DNA of 64,000 nucleotides from CAITWD01 sp963727285 (GTDB taxonomy: Bacteria > Actinomycetota > Thermoleophilia > Miltoncostaeales > Miltoncostaeaceae), in assembly GCA_963727285.1 (NCBI GenBank), contig CAVSFF010000011.1:186001-250000 (forward strand), in the 5' to 3' direction. Both the position numbers and the translations under genes were made by a program. The notes beneath the pieces were generated by a model. That model worked only from the letters and a program-made list of their open reading frames with translations, was not told the DNA's origin and did not search any database. Shown here piece after piece: positions 19,619 through 28,996 of the stretch (its first letter is position 1; each line of letters opens with the position of its first letter).

Positions 19619-21025
19619 ATGGCTGACAACGCCAACACCGGAACCGTCATCGAGATCAAGGGTGTCGTCATCGACGTCCGCTTCGAGGACGGGAATCTGC
19701 CGGGGATCTACTACGCCCTGGAAATCCCCCGCGAAGACGGGACGACGCTCGTCGCCGAGGTGCAGCAGCACCTGGGTGACGACAAGGTCCGTGCCGTCGC
19801 CTTCGACACCACCGACGGCCTGGCCCGTGGCGCAGCGGTGCGCAACATGGGTGTGCCGATCTCGGTGCCGGTCGGCGAGGCCACCCTCGGGCGCATCTTC
19901 AACGTGCTCGGCGAGACCATCGACGAGGGTGCCTCGCTCGGCAACGTCGAGCGCTGGCCGATCCACCGCGCGGCGCCGGGCTTCGACCGCCTGAACCCGA
20001 CCGAAGAGATCTTCGAGACCGGGATCAAGGTCGTCGACCTGCTTGCCCCGTACGTGAAGGGCGGAAAGATCGGCCTGTTCGGCGGTGCCGGCGTCGGCAA
20101 GACCGTGCTCATTCAGGAACTGATCCACAACATCGCCCAGGAGCACGGGGGCCTGTCGGTGTTTGCCGGCGTGGGTGAGCGCACCCGTGAGGGCAACGAC
20201 CTCTGGCTCGAGATGAAGGAATCCGGGGTCATCGACAAGACGGCGCTGGTCTACGGCCAGATGAACGAGCCGCCGGGAGCCCGTCTGCGGGTCGCGCTGG
20301 CCGGGCTGACCATGGCCGAGTACTTCCGCGAAGAGAGCGGCCAGGACGTCCTGCTGTTCATCGACAACATCTTCCGGTTCGTCCAGGCCGGTTCCGAAGT
20401 GTCGGCCCTGCTCGGACGTATGCCGTCCGCGGTGGGCTACCAGCCGACCCTCCAGACCGAGATGGGTGACCTCCAGGAGCGGATCACCTCGACGAACCGC
20501 GGCTCGGTCACGTCGGTGCAGGCCATCTACGTGCCCGCCGACGACCTCACCGACCCCGCGCCGGCCGCCTCGTTCGCCCACCTCGACGCGACGACCGTGC
20601 TGTCGCGTGACATCGCCGCCAAGGGCATCTACCCGGCCGTGGATCCGCTCGACTCGACCAGCCGGATCCTGACGCGCGACGTCGTCGGCGACGAGCACTA
20701 CGACACCGCCCGCCGCGTCCAGGAGATCCTGCAGACCTACAAGGACCTTCAGGACATCATCGCCATCCTCGGTGTCGACGAGCTCACCGACGAGCAGAAG
20801 CTCGCCGTCGGACGTGCCCGCCGGATCGAGCGATTCCTGTCGCAGCCGTTCCACGTCGCCGAGGCCTTCACGGGCACCCCCGGCGCCTATGTGCCCCTCT
20901 CCGAGACGATCCGCGGCTTCCGCGAGATCGTGGAGGGCCAGCACGACGATCTCCCCGAGCAGGCCTTCTTCCTCGTCGGCTCGATCGACGAAGCGGTCGA
21001 GAAGGCCGCCTCGTTGCGGAGCTAG
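19619..21025 (+). CDS. atpD: ATP synthase F1 subunit beta
   Basis: 468-residue catalytic subunit. Walker A GGAGVGKT, the catalytic Glu in GVGERTREGNDLW, the Walker B region DVLLFIDNIFRF and the DELSEED-type acidic loop (as DELTDEQK) are all present. The frame is uninterrupted. Starts 31 bases after atpG. Confidence 0.96.
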   Translation: MADNANTGTVIEIKGVVIDVRFEDGNLPGIYYALEIPREDGTTLVAEVQQHLGDDKVRAVAFDTTDGLARGAAVRNMGVPISVPVGEATLGRIFNVLGETIDEGASLGNVERWPIHRAAPGFDRLNPTEEIFETGIKVVDLLAPYVKGGKIGLFGGAGVGKTVLIQELIHNIAQEHGGLSVFAGVGERTREGNDLWLEMKESGVIDKTALVYGQMNEPPGARLRVALAGLTMAEYFREESGQDVLLFIDNIFRFVQAGSEVSALLGRMPSAVGYQPTLQTEMGDLQERITSTNRGSVTSVQAIYVPADDLTDPAPAASFAHLDATTVLSRDIAAKGIYPAVDPLDSTSRILTRDVVGDEHYDTARRVQEILQTYKDLQDIIAILGVDELTDEQKLAVGRARRIERFLSQPFHVAEAFTGTPGAYVPLSETIRGFREIVEGQHDDLPEQAFFLVGSIDEAVEKAASLRS

Positions 21026-21028
21026 CCG

Positions 21029-21451
21029 ATGGCCTCCGAATCTGGCCCGCTGGACGTGCGTGTGCTCACGCCGGTCGGCGCCGTCTTCGCCGGCGGCGCG
21101 ACGATGGTCGTCGCGCCGGGCGAGGCGGGGCCGGTCGGCCTGCTGCCGCGCCACGAGCCGATGGTGTGCACGCTCGCCCACGGCAAGACCCGTGTGGTCG
21201 GCGCCGAAGGGGGCGAGGCCGTGTTCGCCACCAGTGAGGGATACGTCACGATCGACGGCAGCGAGGTGCTGGTGCTGGTCGAGCAGGCGATTCCGGTCGC
21301 GGAGATCGACCTCGCCCGGGCGCAGGCCGATTTGCGCGCCGCCGAGGACGCCCTCGAGACGGCCGGCGAGGACGAGGTGGCCCGCGCCAACGCGGATGCC
21401 GAGAAGCGCCGCGCCGAGAACCTGATCAAGGTCGCCGAAGAGCAGAAGTAG
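21029..21451 (+). CDS. atpC: ATP synthase F1 subunit epsilon
   Basis: 140 residues. N-terminal beta-sandwich (PLDVRVLTPVGAVFAGGATMVVAPGEAGPVGLLPRHEPMV) and a C-terminal helical hairpin rich in Ala, Glu and Arg that can inhibit ATP hydrolysis. Last gene of the operon, three bases after atpD, followed by a hairpin. Confidence 0.94.
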   Translation: MASESGPLDVRVLTPVGAVFAGGATMVVAPGEAGPVGLLPRHEPMVCTLAHGKTRVVGAEGGEAVFATSEGYVTIDGSEVLVLVEQAIPVAEIDLARAQADLRAAEDALETAGEDEVARANADAEKRRAENLIKVAEEQK

Positions 21452-21468
21452 CCGCACGCGGCCGCGCG

Positions 21469-21491
21469 GGCCCGGCGGATCCTCCGGGGCC
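21469..21491 (+). terminator. Terminator of the ATP synthase operon
   Basis: GGCCC..CGGA (21469-21479, two-base GG bulge) pairs with TCCGGGGCC (21483-21491) around a three-base loop, 18 bases after the atpC stop. Confidence 0.5.
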
Positions 21492-21530
21492 GTCGTCATC
21501 ACGCGGCCGGACGACAGGGCGCCGCACGCC

Positions 21531-22847
21531 ATGAGCGAGATCGAGGATCCCCACGACACGCCGACCGTGCGCTCGCGGTCGATGGTCCCCGGTGTCCCCT
21601 CGGTGCTCCAGATCCGCGGCTTCCGCCAGTTCTGGATCGCGTCGCTGATCTCCAACTGCGGCAGTTGGCTCCAGACGGTCGCCGCCGGGTATCTCGTCTA
21701 CCACTTGACCCATTCCCCCGGGATGGTCGGTGCGCTTGCGCTGGTCTCGCGCGGGCCGGCCTTCCTGCTGTCGACCACCGGCGGGCGCCTGGCCGACCGC
21801 TTCGACCGTCGTCTGGTCGGGCGCTGGACGTTCGCGGTCCAGGGGGTCGCCGCCGCGGGAATGGCGGTCATGTCGTTTCTCGGCCTGCTGAGCGTGCCGG
21901 TGATCTTCGTGTTCACGTTCGCGCTCGGGGTCGGGTTCGCGCTCGGACTGCCGGCCGTGCTGGCGCTGGTGCCGGCACTCGTCCCGGTCGAGCACTTCGA
22001 GCAGGCCGTCGCCCTGAACGCCGCCGGGGTCGAACGTCGCACGGCTGGCCGGTCCGGCGCTCGGGGGGATCCTGCTCGGGCTCGTCGGGGCGACCTGGTG
22101 CTTCGGCCTGAACGCGTTTTCGTTCCTGGCGTTGGTGTTCGTGCTCGGGTGGGTCCAGGTGCGCCCCTCCGGCCCGCGGGCGGCGCTCGTCTCGACACGA
22201 CGGGCACTGGCGTTTGCGTGGCGGGACCCGGCGATCCACCGGCTGCTGTTCGGCATGGCCGTCTTCGCGGCGCTTGCCGCACCGATCCAGGAACTCGCGC
22301 CGGTCATTGCCCACACCCTCGGCAGCGGTGCGGTCGGCCTGGGACTGCTCCTCGGGGCCATGGGCGGCGGGGCGCCCTGATCGGGGCCTGGGCGCTCGAT
22401 CGCGCCCAGGCCCACGGCCTGACCCGAGGCCGGGCGCTGACCGTGGCGACGTTGCTGTTCGCGGTGATGATGGTCGGCCTGGCGGCCGCGCCGACGCTCG
22501 GGCTCGGGCTCGTGGCGATGGCCTTCTGCGGCGCCTTCTGGATCTGGATGTTCATCCTCGCCAACACGTCGGTCCAGCTGCGCTCGCCCCGGTCGATGGT
22601 GGGGCGGATGCTCGGTCTGTATCAGCTCGCGGTGATCGGGCCGATCGCGGTGGGGTCGCTCGCAGCGGGGCTCTGGGCCGAAGTTGTCGGGATCCGCTGG
22701 AGCTTCGTGACCTGCGCCGTGCTGCTCGGGCTGTGGGGGCTCTGGACACTCCGGACGCCGGTGCCCGAAATCGACGACGGGCGCGCCCCCGAGCCGGACG
22801 ACCTCGCCCCCGGGGTGCCGCCCGGGCGCACGGATCCGGTCGGGTAG
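21531..22847 (+). CDS. Major facilitator superfamily transporter, two compensating single-base shifts
   Basis: About 438 residues with the layout of an MFS exporter of the EntS/DUF894 type: an RGFRQFWIASLISNCGSWLQTVAAGYLVYHLT start, the loop signature GGRLADRFDRRLVGRW between helices 2 and 3, and repeated hydrophobic helices. Codons between about 22029 and 22372 read sensibly only in the +1 frame (NVARLAGPALGGILLGLVGATW... to GLLLGAMGGG). The shift enters at a four-G run (one G too many at 22026-22029) and is undone at another (one G too few at 22369-22372). Both look like homopolymer errors. Substrate unknown. Confidence 0.8.
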   Translation: MSEIEDPHDTPTVRSRSMVPGVPSVLQIRGFRQFWIASLISNCGSWLQTVAAGYLVYHLTHSPGMVGALALVSRGPAFLLSTTGGRLADRFDRRLVGRWTFAVQGVAAAGMAVMSFLGLLSVPVIFVFTFALGVGFALGLPAVLALVPALVPVEHFEQAVALNAAGVERRTAGRSGARGDPARARRGDLVLRPERVFVPGVGVRARVGPGAPLRPAGGARLDTTGTGVCVAGPGDPPAAVRHGRLRGACRTDPGTRAGHCPHPRQRCGRPGTAPRGHGRRGALIGAWALDRAQAHGLTRGRALTVATLLFAVMMVGLAAAPTLGLGLVAMAFCGAFWIWMFILANTSVQLRSPRSMVGRMLGLYQLAVIGPIAVGSLAAGLWAEVVGIRWSFVTCAVLLGLWGLWTLRTPVPEIDDGRAPEPDDLAPGVPPGRTDPVG

Positions 22848-22850
22848 TCT
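22845..22850 (+). promoter_or_regulatory. -10 box (TAGTCT) for the M20 peptidase gene, leaderless arrangement
   Basis: TAGTCT overlaps the MFS stop codon and ends seven bases before the GTG at 22858, so the mRNA probably begins at or beside the start codon. Confidence 0.45.
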
Positions 22851-22857
22851 GTCCGGC

Positions 22858-23959
22858 GTGAACGAGGTGCAACTGGCCGAGCAACTGCTCGCATTCGATA
22901 CGGCGACGGCCGCGGGCCTGGAACGCGCGATGGACTTCGTCGCCGGTTGGATGCACGCCCGCGACGTCCGGATCCGCGAGGAGCGCCTCGGCGATCGTCG
23001 CTGCCTGATTGCCACCGCCGGCGCCGGCGCGACGCGGGTCCTGTTCAACGGCCACATGGATGTCGTTCCCGGGCATCCGGATCAGTTCACGCCGACCCGC
23101 CGGAGCGGGCGCCTGTACGGCCGCGGCGCCTACGACATGAAGGGCGCCCTGGCGGCGATGATGCTCGCGACGGCCGAGTTCTCCCGGCAACCGTCGGACG
23201 GGGCGGTGCTCGACTTCTTGATCGTCCCGGATGAGGAGCGCAGCGAGCCCGGCATCAACTGCTCCGAGGGCCTGGTGCGCGACGGGCTGACCGCGGACTT
23301 CGTGATCTGCGGGGAGCCGACCGACCTGCAGGTCGGAATCCAGGCCAAGGGCGTCGTCCTGCGTCTGCGCCCACGTTCCCGGCGTGGCGGCGCACGGATC
23401 GACGCCGTGGCTCGGCACGAATGCGGTGTTGCGCGCGGTCGAGCTCTACGGGCGCATGACCGAGCTGCCCTTCATGGCCGAGTCCTCGGACATGTTTCCG
23501 AGTCCGTCGATCAACCTGAGCCGGATCGACGGCGGTGACGCGCTCAACAGCGTTCCCGACACCTGCGACATGTGGGTCGACATCCGCTCGCTGCCCGGAC
23601 AGGACCGGCGGGCCATCGTGGACGAAGTCCGGGCGCTCGATCCGTCGGTGCGGATCGACGTCGTCGTCGACAAGCCGGCGGCAAACGTGTCCAGCACGCA
23701 TCCGTTTGTCGAGGCGCTCGTCGAGTCCGCGCGACGTGCGGATCCGCAGGCCCGCGTCGTCGGCCGTGATGGCTCGTCGGATGCCATTCCGTTTTGCGAG
23801 AAGGGGATTCCCGCGGTCGAGTTCGGACCGGTCGGCGCCGGACACCACGGACCGGACGAGTACGTCGAGATGGCGAGCCTCGGTCCCTACCGCCAGTCGC
23901 TGGTCGCGTTCGTGCGGGCCGTCGCGGCGACGAGCATGAGTCCGGAGTACGTCATATGA
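22858..23959 (+). CDS. M20 family metallopeptidase (ArgE/DapE/CPG2-like), frame interrupted near 23369
   Basis: Two-zinc deacylase or peptidase family. The N-terminal part carries the metal site: H and D of FNGHMDVVPGH, D of YGRGAYDMKGALAAM and the Glu pair in VPDEERS. The C-terminal part (from about 23370) gives HVPGVAAHGSTPWLGTNAV, the dimerisation domain, and the last ligand region EFGPVGAGHHGPDEYV. The parts are two bases out of frame; CG restored at about 23369 gives LRLRAHVPGVAAHGSTP and 367 residues. It could be an acetylornithine deacetylase, a succinyl-diaminopimelate desuccinylase or a dipeptidase; the sequence does not decide. Confidence 0.82.
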
Positions 23960-24275
23960 CCGACGGTCGCCGCGCCGACCTGTCGCGGTGTCCGTGCGTG
24001 GATGGGGCTGCATCGGCACCGGAGGACGACGCGGCGCGACGAGATCCCCCGCGCGCCGCCGGGCAGATGCGACACCAGTGGTCATAGGCGGGACGGATGC
24101 GGGCACGCGGTCCAGGGCGTCGGCGGAGTGTGCGTCGATCTGCGCGGGCGGGTCGCGGGCTCCCTGAGTCTGCATGCCGACTCGCGGTCCCGCGATTGGT
24201 AACCTCCGCGTCTATCGGGAGACGCTCGTGACCATTGGACGGACCGCTGCAACCTGCTCGCTCGGTTGCTTCCGG
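23960..24275. other. Gene-free gap before ugd
   Basis: 316 bases with no frame that looks coding on either strand. It contains small GC palindromes (for example CGCG-gtcc-CGCG near 24185) and a TCTATC hexamer near 24212 that could be a -10 box for the sugar-nucleotide block. Nothing else is evident. Confidence 0.4.
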
Positions 24276-25594
24276 ATGATGCGCGCGCATCGGTGTCATC
24301 GGTGCCGGCTATGTCGGGCTCGTCTGCGGCGTCTGTTTCGCGGCGCTCGGGCACGAAGTGATCATTCGTGACATCGATCCCGACAGGATCGCTCGCCTGC
24401 AGGCGGGGCAGATTCCGATCCACGAGCCGGATCTCGAGGACCTCGTCGGCGCCAATCGCGAGCGGTTGACGTTCACGCTCGACTTGACCGAGGCCGCCGG
24501 TCGCGCGGATGTGCTGTTCATCATTGCTGTCGATACGCCGCCGACGTACTCAGGGGACGCGGACCTGTCGCGCGTCATGGCAGTGATCGACGAGCTGGCG
24601 GGGCTCGCGGACGCCGCGCCGGAGATCTGGTGATGAAGAGCACGGTACCCGTCGGCACGGGCCAGCGGATCCGCGAGGAACTGGACGAGCGTCGGTCTGA
24701 CCCATGTCGGATACGTCTCCAACCCCGAGTTTCTCAGGGAAGGCGCTGCAATCGATGACTTCATGCGCCCGGACCGGGTGGTGCTTGGAGCCTTCCGTCC
24801 GGAGCACGCGGAGCGCGTCGCGCAGCTCTACGCAGGACGTCGACGCGCCGATCCTCCGGATGTCGGTTCCGTCGGCGGAGATGACCAAGTACGCATCAAA
24901 TGCGTTTCTCGCGACGAAGATCAGCTTTATCAATGAGATCGCCAATGTCTGCGAGGAGATGGGAGCCGACGTCGCCGCCGTCGCGGAAGGCATGGGGCTG
25001 GATCGGCGCATCGGCACGTCGTTCCTGCGTCCGGGCATCGGTTTCGGCGGGTCGTGTTTTCCCAAAGACGTTGCGGCGCTCAAGCAGCTGGCCGGCACGT
25101 CCGGGTATCACTTTCAGTTGCTCACGAGCGTGATCGAGGTGAATGAACTCCAGAAGCGGCGCGTGGTCGGAAAGCTCAAGAAACACCTCGGGGCGCTGCG
25201 TGGACGTCGCATAGCGCTGCTTGGGCTTGCTTTCAAGCCCGGCACGGACGATATGCGCGAGGCCGCGAGCCTCGTCCTTGCCGGCCGCCTGCTCGCCGAG
25301 GGTGCAGCGGTCGTAGCGTGGGATCCCGTCGTCGCGAACCCGGGGGGACTGTCGGGGGTCGCGATCGCGCCGACACCCGCGTTGGCCCTCGACATCCGAT
25401 GCGTGCGTCGTGGTAACTGAGTGGCCGGAGATCGTGGCACTCGACTGGAGCGCGATGATCGCGATCATGGCCGTCGCCGGTGGTGATCGACGGTCGCAAC
25501 GCCCTCGATCCCGACGCGATGGATCGATGGGGATTTCGTTACGAGGGGATCGGACGCATCTCCACCGCCCAACCGACTTCCGGGAGCCGACTGA
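24276..25594 (+). CDS. ugd: UDP-glucose/GDP-mannose 6-dehydrogenase, frame broken at about seven places
   Basis: NAD-dependent oxidation of a nucleotide sugar to its uronic acid. Pieces in three frames line up in order: RIGVIGAGYVGLVCGVCFAALGHEV (Rossmann), VMKSTVPVGTGQRIREELDE, GYVSNPEFLREGAAIDDFMRPDRVVLG, APILRMSVPSAEMTKYASNAFLATKISFINE, the catalytic Cys in GIGFGGSCFPKD, LLGLAFKPGTDDMREA, VVVTEWPEIV and VVIDGRNALDP. Restoring CG at about 24286, 24691, 24839, 25391, 25476 and 25556 plus one base near 24626 gives exactly 444 codons ending at a TGA that overlaps the next ATG. All catalytic motifs survive, so I favour dense consensus errors; a decayed pseudogene is the alternative. Confidence 0.8.
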
Positions 25595-26670
25595 TGGGCC
25601 TTCAGGCAGTAATTCTCGTGGGTGGGCAGGGGACCCGGCTGCGGCCGCTCACGGAAACGCGGCCCAAGCCGATGATGCCGTTGTTCGACCGACCGATGGT
25701 CGCCCACCAGCTTGACCACCTCGCGCGCTACGGGGTCACGGAGGTCGTGTTCTCCTGCGGCTACCGCCCGGACGCCCTGGAGCAGTACTTCGGTGACGGA
25801 GCGGGATTCGGCATCCGCCTGAGCTACGTGACCGATCCGGTGCCGCTGGGAACCGCCGGCGCCGTCGCCAACGCCGTGCCGGCCTTCGCACACCAGGGCG
25901 ACGTGCTTGTGCTCAACGGCGACATCCTCACCGACCTCGACCTTGGCGCACTGATGGCCGCGCACGGCGCGGCGGGGGCGGCCGCGACCGTCGCGCTGAC
26001 GCCCGTCGAAGACCCGAGCGCGTACGGCCTCGTGCGGCTGCGCGAGGACCGCTCGGTCAAGGAGTTCGTCGAGAAGCCGTCCCCGGACGAGCTGATTCCG
26101 GGCGAGCCGTACCTGATCAATGCCGGCACGTATCTGCTCTCCCATGAGGTCATCGAGACGATCCCGAGCGGCGTCGCCTGCTCGATCGAGCGCGAGATCT
26201 TTCCGCAGGTCGCCGCCCACGGCCACCTGTACGGCTATCCGAGCGACTGCTACTGGCGCGACATCGGAACCCCGCAGTCGTACCTGGAGGCGCATCGCGA
26301 CATGCTCGACGGAGCCGTGCCGACCGCCGACGTTGCGGGTGAGGTCTACATCGGGCCGGGCGCGGTCGTTGAGGACGGGGCCCGGATTGCCGATCGATCA
26401 TGCATCGGGGCCGGGAGCGCGGTGGCCGCCGGAGCGTCGGTCATCGGGACCGTGCTCGGTGCTCGCACGCGTGTCGGTCCGAATGCACACATCGAAGGCT
26501 GTGTGGTCGGCGAAGGCGTCGAGGTCGGAGCCGGGGCGCGGCTCGTGGGGCTCGTCGTCATCGGCGATCGCGCACGGGTCGAACCGGATCTGCAGATCGA
26601 CGGCCCGGCGATCATCGACGTCGGCGAGGTCCGCACATCGGCCGGCGACGCGACGGCGAAAGGACACTGA
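25594..26670 (+). CDS. NDP-sugar pyrophosphorylase (mannose-1-phosphate guanylyltransferase-like)
   Basis: 358 residues. The nucleotidyltransferase signature GGQGTRLRPLTETRPKPM is at residues 10-27, followed by GTAGAVANA, LNGDILTDLDL and VEKPSPDELIPGEPYLINAGTYLL. The last 110 residues are a left-handed beta-helix of hexapeptide repeats. This two-domain layout fits GDP-mannose or glucose-1-phosphate pyrophosphorylases (RmlA, ManC or GlmU-like). ATG at 25594 overlaps the restored ugd stop, and the stop overlaps the next ATG. With the neighbouring SIS isomerase, a mannose-1-phosphate guanylyltransferase supplying GDP-mannose is the likeliest role. Confidence 0.85.
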   Translation: MGLQAVILVGGQGTRLRPLTETRPKPMMPLFDRPMVAHQLDHLARYGVTEVVFSCGYRPDALEQYFGDGAGFGIRLSYVTDPVPLGTAGAVANAVPAFAHQGDVLVLNGDILTDLDLGALMAAHGAAGAAATVALTPVEDPSAYGLVRLREDRSVKEFVEKPSPDELIPGEPYLINAGTYLLSHEVIETIPSGVACSIEREIFPQVAAHGHLYGYPSDCYWRDIGTPQSYLEAHRDMLDGAVPTADVAGEVYIGPGAVVEDGARIADRSCIGAGSAVAAGASVIGTVLGARTRVGPNAHIEGCVVGEGVEVGAGARLVGLVVIGDRARVEPDLQIDGPAIIDVGEVRTSAGDATAKGH

Positions 26671-27761
26671 TGAGCGACGCGATGCTGGACCGACAGGGGT
26701 CGTACGAGATCGATTCACTCGGACTGTTCGGCGTGATCGGACGGTCGGTCGAGATCTTCGATCGTGCCCGCGCCGGGGCGCTGGCAACGGATCTGGTCTG
26801 GGAACCCGAGGCCATCACGAGCGTCGCGATCGCCGGCATGGGCGGTTCGGGCATCGCCGGGGATCTTGTTGCGGGCGCATGGCGGGAGCGTCTGCGGCAC
26901 CCGACGGCGGTCCTGCGCGATTACTACATCCCGGGTTGGGTCGGCGAGAACACGCTCGTGATCCTGAGCTCCTACTCGGGGGAGACCGAGGAGACGCTGA
27001 CGATCGCCAGTCAGGCGACCGAGCGCAACGCGCCGTGCGTCGCCATCACCAGCGGCGGCAAGCTGGGCACCTTCTATCGCGACATGGGCGTGCCGGTCAT
27101 CGACCTTCCGCCCGGCCTCCAGCCCCGCGCGGCGATCCTCGAACTGCTCGTGCCGCTGGTCGTGGTGCTCGGCAGGCTCGGTGTGATCGCTGCTCCCGAC
27201 GCCGAGCTGGATGACGCGCGCACGGTCATCGCCGACGCCGTCGCTGCGCTTGGCCCGACGGTGTCGACCGATCGGAATCTCGCCAAGCAGGTGGCGCTTG
27301 GCCTGACCGACACCGTGCCGGTGATCTGGGGCGCCGAGGCGACGGCTGCCGTCGCCCAGCGCTGGAAGTGCCAGATCAACGAGAACGCCGAACTGCCGGC
27401 CTACTGGGCGGTCTTGCCCGAGGCGGACCACAACGAGATCTGCGCCTACACCGGCGAGACCCCGACGAGGAGTCTCACGCAGCTGGTGATGCTGCGTGAC
27501 CCGCACCATCACCGCCAGACCGAGCGACGCTTCGATCTGACACGCGATCTGGTCGCACCGAGCGTGGGCGGTGTGCTCGAGCTTGCCGCCGACGGGGCGA
27601 CCCCGCTGGGGCGGGTGCTCGATCTGGTGATGCTGGGCGACTATGTCTCGCTCTACATGGCGATTGCGCGCGGCGTCGACCCGGGTCCGGTGGACATGAT
27701 CGGGCGCCTCAAGCTGCGGCTCGCAGAGACCGGTTACGGGCGTCAGCCCGGACCGGCCTGA
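26670..27761 (+). CDS. Bifunctional phosphoglucose/phosphomannose isomerase-like SIS protein
   Basis: 363-residue double-SIS protein. The first SIS domain has GMGGSGIAGDLV (residues 57-68) and the sugar-phosphate loop SSYSGETEETL (100-110); the second ends with WKCQINENAELPAYWAVLPEADHNEI, where the Glu and His of the family active site lie. Members of this PGI/PMI group interconvert fructose-6-phosphate with glucose- or mannose-6-phosphate. Overlaps the pyrophosphorylase stop by one base, so the two are coupled and probably feed nucleotide-sugar synthesis. Confidence 0.85.
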   Translation: MSDAMLDRQGSYEIDSLGLFGVIGRSVEIFDRARAGALATDLVWEPEAITSVAIAGMGGSGIAGDLVAGAWRERLRHPTAVLRDYYIPGWVGENTLVILSSYSGETEETLTIASQATERNAPCVAITSGGKLGTFYRDMGVPVIDLPPGLQPRAAILELLVPLVVVLGRLGVIAAPDAELDDARTVIADAVAALGPTVSTDRNLAKQVALGLTDTVPVIWGAEATAAVAQRWKCQINENAELPAYWAVLPEADHNEICAYTGETPTRSLTQLVMLRDPHHHRQTERRFDLTRDLVAPSVGGVLELAADGATPLGRVLDLVMLGDYVSLYMAIARGVDPGPVDMIGRLKLRLAETGYGRQPGPA

Positions 27762-27780
27762 CCGCCTGAACGTCGCCGTC

Positions 27781-28933
27781 ATGTCGCCGCAGGGTATCGC
27801 CGGTCCGGTCGGGCCGTCCGCGGGTGGGGGTCTCGACCCGCAGGAGGTCCTGCGTCTGGGTGACGGGGTTGTCGTCCTGCTGGACCAGACCCGGTTGCCC
27901 GGTGAGATCGTCTACCGCAATTGTGTGCGCTGGGAGGACGTCGAGCTGGCGATTCGTGAGCTGGCCGTCCGCGGGGCGCCGGCCATCGGGATCGCGGGGG
28001 CGATGGGTGTGGCCCTGGCTGCGCAACTGGCCGACCACGACGACCCCGCCGCGTATCGGGCGGCGGTTGACGCCGCCGCGGCCGCGCTGGCTGCCGCGCG
28101 CCCGACCGCCGTCAACCTGTCGTGGGCGATCGACCGCCAGCGGGAGATCCTCTCCGGCCATCCGGGCCCGACCGAGGCGATGACCGCGAGCCTGCGGCTG
28201 TTTGCCAAGCGGCTGCATTCCGCGGAGGTCGCGCGCTGCCGGGCCATCGGCGTCCATGGCAGGTCGCTGATCCACCGCGGTGCGCGGATTCTGACCATCT
28301 GCAACACCGGCGCGCTTGCGACCGGGGGGTATGGCACCGCGCTCGGGGTGATCCGCGCGGCGTACGCGCGCGGATCCGTCGGTCGGCGTCGTCGTCTGCG
28401 AGACGCGCCCACTCCTCCAGGGGGCGCGTCTGACCGCCTGGGAGCTCGGGCGCGACGGGATCCCGTTCGCGCTGATCACCGACTCGATGGCGGGGGCGCT
28501 GATGGCCGCAGGCGAGGTGAGCCACGTGATCGTCGGCGCTGACCGCATCGCCGCCAACGGGGACGTCGTCAACAAGATCGGCACCTACTCCCTGGCCGTG
28601 CTCGCGCGCGAGCACGGCATCCCGTTTCTCGTCGCCGCGCCGACGTCGACCATCGACCTGGACACGGCGACGGCCGCCCAGGTCGCCGTCGAGGAACGGG
28701 CCGCCGACGAGATTTACGCGATCACACTGTTCGGGCGCAGCGCCGCGCCCGTGGGCGTGACGGTGCGCAACCCGGCCTTCGACCGGACCCCTGCGCACCT
28801 CGTGGGTGCGATCGTGACCGAGCAGGGCGTGCACCGTCCGCCATACGGCGACACCCTGGCGGCGGCTGTCGCCGCCGCGGACCCGCTGGCGGCCGACCTG
28901 GCCGCCGCGACAACTTCCACACCAACCACGTGA
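27781..28933 (+). CDS. mtnA: Methylthioribose-1-phosphate isomerase, frame interrupted near 28371
   Basis: Isomerises 5-methylthioribose-1-phosphate to the ribulose form in methionine salvage. The first part contains VRGAPAIGIAGAMGVALA and the catalytic Cys in ICNTGALATGGYGTALG; the second has VCETRPLLQGARLTAWEL, ITDSMAGALM and the catalytic Asp in VGADRIAANGDVVNKIGTY. They are two bases out of frame. CG restored in ACGCGCGGATCCG gives AYARADPSVGVVVCETRP and 384 residues, slightly longer than usual because of a glycine-rich N-terminus. The family also includes eIF2B-like proteins, but these motifs are of the MtnA branch. Confidence 0.87.
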
Positions 28934-28996
28934 CGGTCGCATGACCGCGATACGATCCAGGAAACGGCCTGGTCCGTGTTCGAACAGAGGGGGCAC

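Noticed and set aside
19538..21655. A 705-codon minus-strand frame opposite atpD and atpC
   Set aside because: Shadow of conserved ATP synthase genes; repetitive Gly/Asp/Val-rich translation with no domain.
25480..26670. In-frame fusion of the ugd C-terminus to the NDP-sugar pyrophosphorylase
   Set aside because: The frame is continuous only because of a two-base break near 25556. With CG restored, ugd ends at the TGA overlapping the next ATG, a normal gene junction.
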